From Kiritimatiellia bacterium (GTDB lineage Bacteria; Verrucomicrobiota; Kiritimatiellia; RFP12; UBA3636), in NCBI GenBank assembly GCA_017476965.1, contig JAFUXX010000030.1, positions 1 to 18,940 of the forward strand: DNA of 18,940 nt. Reading direction: 5' to 3'. The position numbers were made by a program, and so were the translations under genes. The notes beneath the pieces were generated by a model. That model was given only the letters and a program-made list of their open reading frames with translations, searched no databases and was not told the DNA's origin. Of this stretch, positions 1 to 5,301 are shown piece after piece (within the stretch, counting starts at the first letter, position 1; every line of letters begins with the position of its first letter).

Positions 1-220
1 CCACGGCCTCGTGCCGGCGGAGTATCCGCCCGCGCGCGTCAAGCGCGCGACGGTCGGCGCCGGCGCCGCTTCCAAGGACCAGGTGCAGCGCATGATGCAG
101 AGGATGTTCGGCTTGCCGGACCTGCCGCAGGAGGACTCCGCCGACGCGCTCGCCATCGCCATCACGCACGTCCACGAGCGCCGCCTCCGCCTTTTGGCCG
201 GGCCGCGCCGCCGCCCGTGA
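1..220 (+). CDS. ruvC: RuvC Holliday junction resolvase, C-terminal fragment (5' end outside window)
   Basis: Only the last ~72 codons are present, read in the frame beginning at base 2; the true start lies upstream of the window. The visible protein has the RuvC C-terminal signature: tyrosine-proline then a lysine-rich 'VKRATVGAGAASKDQVQRMM' stretch that contacts DNA, followed by 'EDSADALAIAITH', which carries the last acidic active-site residues of the family. RuvC is a dimeric Mg-dependent endonuclease that resolves Holliday junctions made by RuvAB during recombinational repair. The stop is TGA at 218-220. ruvA and ruvB are not in view. A tiny membrane ORF follows 34 bp downstream on the same strand. 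Identity is confident; nothing can be said about the N-terminal half. Confidence 0.93.
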   Translation, partial: HGLVPAEYPPARVKRATVGAGAASKDQVQRMMQRMFGLPDLPQEDSADALAIAITHVHERRLRLLAGPRRRP

Positions 221-254
221 CGTCCGCTGCCGACCCCAACCCCGCGACATTTCC

Positions 255-380
255 GTGAAACGCGAACCCCCGCCGCCGCCGAATCTCCTCTGGCCGCTGA
301 TCGCCGCCGCCGCGCTGGCCGTACTGCTTTTCCTGCGCAGCCGCCTCGCGGACATCGCCGCCGCGTCCGGCGCAGGCTGA
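255..380 (+). CDS. Small single-helix membrane protein, unknown function
   Basis: A GTG-started ORF of 41 codons, too short for most gene callers. The predicted peptide begins MKREPPPPPNLL, then has a continuous hydrophobic stretch of about 18-20 residues (WPLIAAAALAVLLFL) followed by an arginine-containing tail, so one membrane-spanning helix with a short positively charged, proline-rich N-terminus is likely. It lies 34 bp after the ruvC stop on the same strand and ends 4 bp before the convergent rluD stop, filling the gap exactly, which mildly supports a real gene. There is no strong Shine-Dalgarno sequence ahead of the GTG. I recognise no family. It could be chance coding in GC-rich DNA, where hydrophobic Ala/Leu runs are common. 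Confidence 0.35.
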   Translation: MKREPPPPPNLLWPLIAAAALAVLLFLRSRLADIAAASGAG

Positions 381-384
381 TCGG

Positions 385-1344
385 CTAATCGCGCGCCGCG
401 GGGGACCTTTTTGCGTTTTTCGCCCGGAGCGCGGCGACCAAACCGGCGAAATCCGGCGGGGGCGGCGCTTCGAAGCAAAGCGTCTCCCCGGTGGCCGGGT
501 GCGGCAGAGCGAGCCGCCAGGCGTGGAGCATTTGGCGCCCTGGGCGGAAGGGCAGGACCGAATCCGCGGCGGCGGAGCCGTAGTCGCGGTCCCCGGCCAC
601 TGGGCAGCCGATCGACGCCATGTGCACGCGGATCTGGTGCGTGCGGCCCGTGTGGATGCGCACGCGGAGCAGGGCCGATTCGCCGAAATCTTCGGCGACT
701 TTCCAGTCCGTCGCCGCGGGCTTGCCGGCAGGCGGCTCCACGACGGCCATCTTTTTCCTGTCGCGCGGACTGCGCCCGATGTTCGTTTCGAGGCGGCCGG
801 CCGCGGGCTCGGGCACGCCGCACGTCACGGCGAGGTACGTTTTGCGGACCGTTCCGGCCTTGAACGCGGTTTGCAGCGCGGCCAGCGCGGCGTCGTTCTT
901 CGCGACGACGAGCAGGCCTGTCGTGTCGCGGTCGAGTCGGTGGACAATGCCCGGGCGCATTTCGCCGCCAACGGAGAGCACGCCTGGGCAGTGGTGCAGC
1001 ACGGCGTTGACGAGCGTGCCGTCGGGGTGTCCGGCCGCGGGGTGGACGACGAGGCCGGCGGGCTTGTCGACCACGAGGATGGAGTCGTCCTCGTGGACAA
1101 TGGCGAGCGGTATGTCCTGCGGCACGAGACCGGCCGGTTCCGGCGGCGGCTCGTCGAGGAAAATCTTCATGCCCGGTTCGACCGGCTTTTTGCCCGAAAG
1201 CGCGGCGCCGCCTTCGCCGCGGGCCGAACCTTCGGCGATGAGCCGTTTCGCGCGCTCGCGCGAAATGCCGACCGCCGCCGCGAGCCAGGCGTCGAGGCGC
1301 GGGGCGGGGGAGGGGACTTCCGCCGGGACTTCGAACGTTTCCAT
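385..1344 (-). CDS. rluD: RluD-family 23S rRNA pseudouridine synthase
   Basis: The product is 319 aa, the normal length for the RluA/RluD family, which isomerises specific uridines in 23S rRNA to pseudouridine. Residues ~15-60 form an S4-type RNA-binding domain (RLDAWLAAAVGISRERAKRLI). The catalytic domain follows with 'DDSILVVDKPAGLVVHP' and the signature GIVHRLDRDTTGLL, whose aspartate (about residue 138) is the catalytic nucleophile. 'RIHTGRTHQIRVHMASIGCPV' and 'DRDYG' are further family blocks. ATG at 1344 was chosen; an in-frame GTG at 1359 is also possible because it overlaps the upstream gene's TGA (GTGA) and has GAAGG just ahead of it. The gene follows the metalloprotease on the same strand with 11 bp or a 4-bp overlap, so the two are probably cotranscribed. 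RluD is the likelier paralogue, but RluA/RluC specificity cannot be separated by eye. Confidence 0.92.
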   Translation of the reverse strand: METFEVPAEVPSPAPRLDAWLAAAVGISRERAKRLIAEGSARGEGGAALSGKKPVEPGMKIFLDEPPPEPAGLVPQDIPLAIVHEDDSILVVDKPAGLVVHPAAGHPDGTLVNAVLHHCPGVLSVGGEMRPGIVHRLDRDTTGLLVVAKNDAALAALQTAFKAGTVRKTYLAVTCGVPEPAAGRLETNIGRSPRDRKKMAVVEPPAGKPAATDWKVAEDFGESALLRVRIHTGRTHQIRVHMASIGCPVAGDRDYGSAAADSVLPFRPGRQMLHAWRLALPHPATGETLCFEAPPPPDFAGLVAALRAKNAKRSPAARD

Positions 1345-1355
1345 TCCGCAGCCGG

Positions 1356-3059
1356 TCACGGAACCTTCGCCGCGCGGGCTTCGCGGCGCGCGGACTCGGA
1401 CTTCCAGAAGTCGCGCAGGTCGCGGGCGAATTTCCGCAGGAACTCCGATTCGCGCGACGTTCCGCCCATCTTGAACGCCGCCGCCGTGGCCGCCCGCGGG
1501 TCGCCGGTGCGCTCCATTTCCGCGAACAGCGTCGGCAGGACGTCCTTGTACGGCTGCCCGCGGAGCGACGGCGCGCCGCGGAAGAGGAAGTACGCGATGC
1601 CGTACCCGACGGCGTAGCTGAACGACGCGTCGCCGTGCGCGAGCGGCGGGTGGTAGAACGTCGCCTGGTCCCAGAGCAGCAGCTGCGACAGCATTCCTTC
1701 CCAGTCGGCGTTTTTCGAGCGCGCCATCTTTTCGAGGCGCGCGGCGTGGTACGGAATTTCGGCGAAATCGAAACCGCCCTTCTTCGGGACGTACGACGCG
1801 AAAAGTTCCGCCGTTCCCTCGTTGAACCATATCGGGGCGTTCGCCCCGCCCCACGCGGTGAAAAGGTACTGGTGGAACGCCTCGTGCCGGACGATCGAAC
1901 CGAGGTCCTGCGCGCTGCGCCGCCCCGGAGGGCGGATCACCAGCTCGCGCCGCGAACCGCTGAAAAGCCCGGCAGTGTTGGCGAGCCCGAGCGGAGTGCC
2001 TTCGTCGGCGAAGTAGCGGTCGAAATCCTCGCTCTTGCGGAACACGCGCACGATGCCCGTCGAGACGAACCGCCCGCGGAAAGGCGGCACGAGCGCCGCG
2101 TAGCGCGGGAGCAGCGATTCGAGCGACGCGAGCATGGAGTCCGCCATGCGGTCCGCCGCCGGGTCGTCGCTGAGCAGGATGTAGTTCGGCGACTCCATGT
2201 ACCACCAGTCGTCGAGCAGGGCGACGCTGTCGCGGGCGTGCGAGCGCGCCGGGTCGTCCGGGATGTCGTCCGCCGCGCATCCCGACGCGAAGCGCCGCTT
2301 GGCCAGCGCCTCCTGCGCCCTTTCGGAGTCGCGCCAGCCCGTGGTGCGGATCGAGCCGAGGAAGTCGTTGCGCAGCATCCTGTCGAGGTCGCGGTCGCCG
2401 GGGCGCGGCGCTTCGGCGAACGAGAAGACGAAGGCGAACCATCCGCGCGGCGCCTTGGCCTGGCCGGGGTGGTGGGGATTGAGGCGCAGCAGGAACGCGC
2501 GCGCCGCCGGGTCGGGCAGCGGCACCGAGAGGATTTTCGCGAAGCGGGACGTGTTCACGGGAATCGTTTCCGGTTCGCCCGGCGGGTCGCCGTCGAACCC
2601 CGCGAACCGCATCGCCCACGTCGCGAGTTCGCCGGGCGAGGAGTCCGGCCCGAGCGCGTTGTCCTGGTCCGCCGCCGCGCGCTCGAAAGTGTCGCGCGTG
2701 ACGTCCGATCCCGCGAGCGCCGGCGGCAGTTTGGTCGCGGCGCGGGCGAATTCGATCGTGTTGCCCTTGCGGTCGGTCCACGCCGCGAGCCATTGGGAAG
2801 CGCGCCAGAGTTCGTCGCAGTTCGAGCGCTCCTCGAACCATTCGCGGTCGCCCTGCGTCCACTTGTAGCGCAGCACTTCGACCGGTTTGGCCGGGACCTG
2901 CTTAGCGCCTTGCATCGCCGGCACGACGAATCCCGCCGCCGGCAGCTGCTCCTCGCCGAAGAACCTCGGAGCGTCGCGCGGCATGGCCATGGCGCGAGAC
3001 GCGAGCAGCGCCGCCGCGGCCGCCGCGGCAAAAGCGTTTTTCCGTGTTGTTCCGTTCAT
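1356..3059 (-). CDS. Secreted zinc metalloprotease, DUF1570/peptidase MA-like (gluzincin)
   Basis: About 567 aa. The N-terminus (MNGTTRKN then an alanine-rich hydrophobic run ending SRAMA-M) looks like a Sec signal peptide with cleavage near residue 25, so the enzyme should act outside the cytoplasm. The C-terminal half has the gluzincin zinc site: HEAFH at about 392-396 (HExxH, zinc histidines and catalytic glutamate) followed by WFNEGTAELFASY, whose glutamate at ~414 is the expected third ligand. This spacing and the NEGTAE block resemble DUF1570/peptidase MA-like proteins. The N-terminal ~330 residues are not recognised. An ATG nine bases upstream (3068) is an equally possible start; neither has a Shine-Dalgarno sequence. 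The substrate is unknown. It precedes rluD and is likely in the same transcript. Confidence 0.8.
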   Translation of the reverse strand: MNGTTRKNAFAAAAAAALLASRAMAMPRDAPRFFGEEQLPAAGFVVPAMQGAKQVPAKPVEVLRYKWTQGDREWFEERSNCDELWRASQWLAAWTDRKGNTIEFARAATKLPPALAGSDVTRDTFERAAADQDNALGPDSSPGELATWAMRFAGFDGDPPGEPETIPVNTSRFAKILSVPLPDPAARAFLLRLNPHHPGQAKAPRGWFAFVFSFAEAPRPGDRDLDRMLRNDFLGSIRTTGWRDSERAQEALAKRRFASGCAADDIPDDPARSHARDSVALLDDWWYMESPNYILLSDDPAADRMADSMLASLESLLPRYAALVPPFRGRFVSTGIVRVFRKSEDFDRYFADEGTPLGLANTAGLFSGSRRELVIRPPGRRSAQDLGSIVRHEAFHQYLFTAWGGANAPIWFNEGTAELFASYVPKKGGFDFAEIPYHAARLEKMARSKNADWEGMLSQLLLWDQATFYHPPLAHGDASFSYAVGYGIAYFLFRGAPSLRGQPYKDVLPTLFAEMERTGDPRAATAAAFKMGGTSRESEFLRKFARDLRDFWKSESARREARAAKVP

Positions 3060-3165
3060 GCCGCGCATTGTACGCGAACGCCCCGCATTTTTCCACCCGG
3101 CCCCCGCACCGCGCGCATCGCGCCGCCGGGGGAATCCGCCCGGGGGTCGCGAAAACCCGTCCGAT

Positions 3166-3206
3166 ACCGGTATAATTGTAAAGTTGAATTTTAAAATTAT
3201 ACCGGT
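3166..3206. repeat. AT-rich perfect inverted repeat with internal TATAAT boxes
   Basis: Two 12-bp arms, ACCGGTATAATT (3166-3177) and its exact reverse complement AATTATACCGGT (3195-3206), are separated by 17 bp. Each arm contains TATAAT reading outward-to-inward (3171-3176 on +, 3201-3196 on -). A second perfect 12-bp palindrome, AATTTTAAAATT, occupies 3187-3198. It lies ~110 bp upstream of the metalloprotease start in an otherwise GC-rich intergenic region. It could be an operator, a pair of opposed -10 elements, or the scar of a mobile element. No matching -35 boxes were found at 16-18 bp, so I do not call it a promoter. Confidence 0.7.
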
Positions 3207-3343
3207 TTGCGGTCAGAATCTGGTGATTCGGGACGGGGGGGGGAATCCGGCTTTTCCATCTGACTTCCGCGAAACGTGCCTTGCGGACCGCTTGCGTCCG
3301 CGTGCACGCCCGGGAAACAGCGGAAATCCGCAAATTTTGCCGG

Positions 3344-3398
3344 TTACAATCCTCAAAACGACAAATTTCGGCACTTATTTGGATTACAATCCTCAAAA
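3344..3398. repeat. Pair of 15-bp direct repeats TTACAATCCTCAAAA
   Basis: TTACAATCCTCAAAA occurs at 3344-3358 and again at 3384-3398, 40 bp apart start to start; flanking bases partly match too (GG before, CG shortly after). The second copy includes the near-palindrome GGATTACAATCC (3381-3393 region). The local DNA is much more AT-rich than its surroundings. Two copies with a 25-bp gap do not make a CRISPR array. Tandem regulator-binding sites or the edge of a lost mobile element are the simplest readings. Confidence 0.6.
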
Positions 3399-3552
3399 TC
3401 GTTGACAAGACAAAGCAAGCGCCGCCACCGGCATAGCCCCCGGCTACATGATTCCACACGCGCTCCGCTCTTTCGACGCGCCCGCTCCTGGCACGGTTTC
3501 CGGACGCGGTTCCGGTCTGGGTGGAGCGGGGCGGCAAAGCGGCGGGGAATGT

Positions 3553-4830
3553 TCACGGCATTGCCCGGATCGCGTCCGCGAGGATGGCGGCGTGATCGAA
3601 GGCAAGCGGCGACGGAAGGGCGTCGAGCGGGAACCAGCGGGCCTCCGCCGCGTCGTCGCCAGCCCGGATGCCGGCGCCGCCGTCAGGCGGAAGGACGCAC
3701 AGGAACGGACAGGAAACGACCCACCCGCGCGGGTCGCGGCCGGGGGCGCTGCGTGGCGGAAGGGGACTCGGCGTCGCGATGTCGAGCCCGGTTTCCTCTT
3801 TGCATTCGCGCCGCGCGCAGTCTTCGAGGGATTCGCCGGGTTGCATGAAGCCTCCCGGCAGCGCGAACGCGCCCTTGAACGGCTCGCCGCCGCGGCGCAC
3901 GAGGAGCACCGACGCCGGGGCGTCGCCGCCGGCGGGCGCCGTGCGGATCGCCACGATGTCCGCGGCGAGCGACGGGTGCGGATACGCGTCGCAGCCGGGA
4001 ATGCCGAGCGCGGCCAGGAAGCGGCGGAACAGGGCGTCGACTTCCGCGCGGTCCTTGATGGCGGCGAGCCAGCGCTCGGGAATGGCCGAATAGCCGTATT
4101 TCGCGCCGGCGAGCTGTCCGCACACGGCGCCGATCGAATCCGCGTCGCCGCCGAGATTCACCGCCGCGACGAGCGCGTCCTCGAAATTCGACGTCGATTC
4201 GACCGCCCAGAGCGCGCTTTCAAGAGTCGAAACGCACCAACCGGAGTTGTTGCAGTCTTCGCGCGTTGCGTAGGCGGAAACCGCTTTCGTTTTTCCCGAC
4301 GAGGCAAGTTCGTCGAGTATTCCGGCCATGCGCCCGACCGTCTCGCGGACGCGGCGCGACTTGTGGGTGAGGTCGCTGCATTCGCGCAGGATTTCCGGCC
4401 GGCCGCACGCGCGCGCGGCGATCCACGACGGCGCGAGACGCATCACGCTGCCGTTGCCCTGCGACTCCTCGGCGCCGTTTTCGAGCGAACCGGTCTTTTC
4501 AATGGCGGCGACGCTGCTCCACGTCGCGCCGCCGACGTCGAACGCCTGCGGCAACGACGACATGAACCCTTCGCGCAGCCAGCGCACGAAGTTGCGTCCG
4601 ACGTCCGCGCGGTCGAACCGCCCGAGCCGGGCCACGCTCTCCGCGACGCACAGCGCCATCGATCCGTCGTCCGTCCAGTATCCGGGCGGCGTCCCGAACG
4701 TTTCGCACGGAATCATCTCCGTCACGTGCGGATGCCGGTCCTTGTCCGTGAACTGAATCGGCGAGCCGAGGCAGTCGCCGGCCATCAGCCCCCAAAGGGC
4801 GCCGAGCGCCTTGTCGCAAGTTGGTGTCAT
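3553..4830 (-). CDS. ADP-ribosylglycohydrolase (ARH/DraG) fused to ADP-ribose-type Nudix hydrolase
   Basis: A 425-aa two-domain protein. Residues ~5-275 are an ARH/DraG-family ADP-ribosyl hydrolase: KALGALWGLMAGDCLGSP at the start, the metal-binding WTDD (T53, D54, D55), GNGSVMR (126-131-ish) and NLGGDADSIGAVCGQLAGAKYG (D229, D231). These enzymes remove ADP-ribose from modified proteins or other acceptors using two Mg ions. Residues ~285-425 form a Nudix domain with a complete box, G327-x5-E333-x7-REckEETGL. The later blocks GRDPRGWVVS and WFPLDALPSPLAFDHAAIL resemble ADP-ribose pyrophosphatase and NrtR-type Nudix domains, suggesting ADP-ribose to AMP plus ribose-5-phosphate. ATG 4830 was chosen because family members start just before KALGAL; an in-frame TTG at 4863 is less likely. 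It follows the HD gene by 39 bp and is probably cotranscribed with it. Substrate is inferred. Confidence 0.88.
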   Translation of the reverse strand: MTPTCDKALGALWGLMAGDCLGSPIQFTDKDRHPHVTEMIPCETFGTPPGYWTDDGSMALCVAESVARLGRFDRADVGRNFVRWLREGFMSSLPQAFDVGGATWSSVAAIEKTGSLENGAEESQGNGSVMRLAPSWIAARACGRPEILRECSDLTHKSRRVRETVGRMAGILDELASSGKTKAVSAYATREDCNNSGWCVSTLESALWAVESTSNFEDALVAAVNLGGDADSIGAVCGQLAGAKYGYSAIPERWLAAIKDRAEVDALFRRFLAALGIPGCDAYPHPSLAADIVAIRTAPAGGDAPASVLLVRRGGEPFKGAFALPGGFMQPGESLEDCARRECKEETGLDIATPSPLPPRSAPGRDPRGWVVSCPFLCVLPPDGGAGIRAGDDAAEARWFPLDALPSPLAFDHAAILADAIRAMP

Positions 4831-4869
4831 GGCGTGGTTTTCGAAAAATTGTCGTGCAATCAAAACTCG

Positions 4870-5139
4870 CTATTTGCCCTTTTTCCCGCGCGCGGCGAGA
4901 ATCGCGGCTCCGTTCGCCGGACCGCCGGCGCGGCGGATCTCCGCTTCGCCGATCGCGGTGTCCTCCAGAAGGTCGTGCCCCCATGCGACGGCAAGGATCA
5001 CGCCATCCGTGACGCCCCATTTGCCGAGAAGAGAGACCACGGCGCGCGGATGCTCGACGTACGGCGTTTTGCCGTCTTTGCGGAATTGCCCGGCATGGCC
5101 GCGTTCGGCCAGGGCCTTGAGGTTTTCGGTGCATTTCAT
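4870..5139 (-). CDS. Truncated RelA/SpoT-type HD hydrolase-like protein
   Basis: 89 aa from ATG 5139, which has a strong Shine-Dalgarno (GGAGGG, about 6 bp ahead). The sequence HAGQFRKDGKTPYVEHP...VAWGHDLLEDT matches the N-terminal half of the HD domain found in SpoT/MESH1 (p)ppGpp hydrolases: R20 and K21 in the substrate loop, H30, the H55-D56 pair and E59-D60 (EDT). MESH1-type enzymes are about 180 aa and need a further metal-binding aspartate near residue 120; here the protein stops soon after EDT with an Ala/Gly/Lys tail. It may be inactive, need a partner, or be a distinct short family. It is the first gene of the - strand unit ahead of the ARH-Nudix fusion, and divergent from the XRE regulator. 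Domain identity is good; activity is unsure. Confidence 0.75.
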   Translation of the reverse strand: MKCTENLKALAERGHAGQFRKDGKTPYVEHPRAVVSLLGKWGVTDGVILAVAWGHDLLEDTAIGEAEIRRAGGPANGAAILAARGKKGK

Positions 5140-5210
5140 TTTTTCTCCCTCCGTTGTTTTGCGCCGCGTTGCGGCATCGGACACGCGCCCGGATGTCGGG
5201 CGATGCGCGA

Positions 5211-5240
5211 AGAATAGGCAAAGTTTATCAATTTGTCAAT
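5211..5240 (-). promoter_or_regulatory. Promoter of the HD / ARH-Nudix unit
   Basis: On the - strand, TTGACA (5240-5235) and TATTCT (5216-5211) are 18 bp apart, a good sigma-70-type match. Transcription would begin near 5203, giving a ~64-nt leader before the HD start with its strong ribosome-binding site. Confidence 0.65.
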
Positions 5241-5256
5241 ATATTTTTTGATAAAA
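5225..5256. promoter_or_regulatory. Candidate operator: inverted repeat TTTATCAA...TTGATAAA
   Basis: Perfect 8-bp arms TTTATCAA (5225-5232) and TTGATAAA (5249-5256), centre to centre 24 bp. The left arm lies inside the - strand -10/-35 spacer and the repeat flanks the -35 box. A regulator bound here would occlude the HD/ARH-Nudix promoter. The divergently encoded XRE protein is the obvious candidate ligand, by inference only. Confidence 0.5.
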
Positions 5257-5264
5257 TTTGAAAT

Positions 5265-5293
5265 TTGCAGTCAATTTACTTTTTCGCTACAAT
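5265..5293 (+). promoter_or_regulatory. Promoter of the XRE regulator, near-leaderless
   Basis: TTTGCA (5265-5270) and TACAAT (5288-5293) are 17 bp apart. The ATG is at 5302, only 8 bp after the -10 box, so the transcript would start at or within a couple of bases of the start codon. No Shine-Dalgarno is present, consistent with leaderless translation. Confidence 0.5.
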
Positions 5294-5301
5294 TTGGGGC
5301 C

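Larger units (their letters stand above)
3069..3552. other. Intergenic region without a convincing gene
   Basis: About 480 bp between the ARH-Nudix gene and the metalloprotease, both on the - strand. It contains the inverted repeat at 3166-3206 and the direct repeats at 3344-3398. Open frames crossing it have no recognisable domain and mixed composition. A TTGACA (3402-3407, +) has no -10 at a suitable distance. The - strand promoter for the metalloprotease-rluD pair must lie here, but I cannot place it with confidence; TACAAT at 3072-3067 on the - strand overlaps the upstream candidate start. Confidence 0.6.

Noticed and set aside
3171..3176. Full promoter at the TATAAT boxes of the inverted repeat
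   Set aside because: No -35-like hexamer was found 16-18 bp upstream on either strand, so only the repeat is reported.
1635..3194. Long + strand open frame (519 codons) antisense to the metalloprotease gene
   Set aside because: It is very Arg-rich, has no recognisable domain, and mirrors a gene with a clear signal peptide and zinc site. Long antisense frames are expected in GC-rich coding DNA.
3344..3398. CRISPR array
   Set aside because: Only two 15-bp repeats with a 25-bp gap, and no cas genes nearby.
2902..3537. - strand open frame of 211 codons across the gene-free gap
   Set aside because: It overlaps the signal-peptide end of the metalloprotease in another frame, has mixed composition and no recognisable motif.
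4831..4863. TTG start 33 bp upstream for the ARH-Nudix gene
   Set aside because: The extra residues (MIARQFFENHA) are unlike the family, which starts just before KALGAL; ATG at 4830 fits better.
3448..5217. Long + strand open frame (589 codons) antisense to the ARH-Nudix and HD genes
   Set aside because: Arg-rich shadow with no motifs; both domains of the opposite strand are clear.
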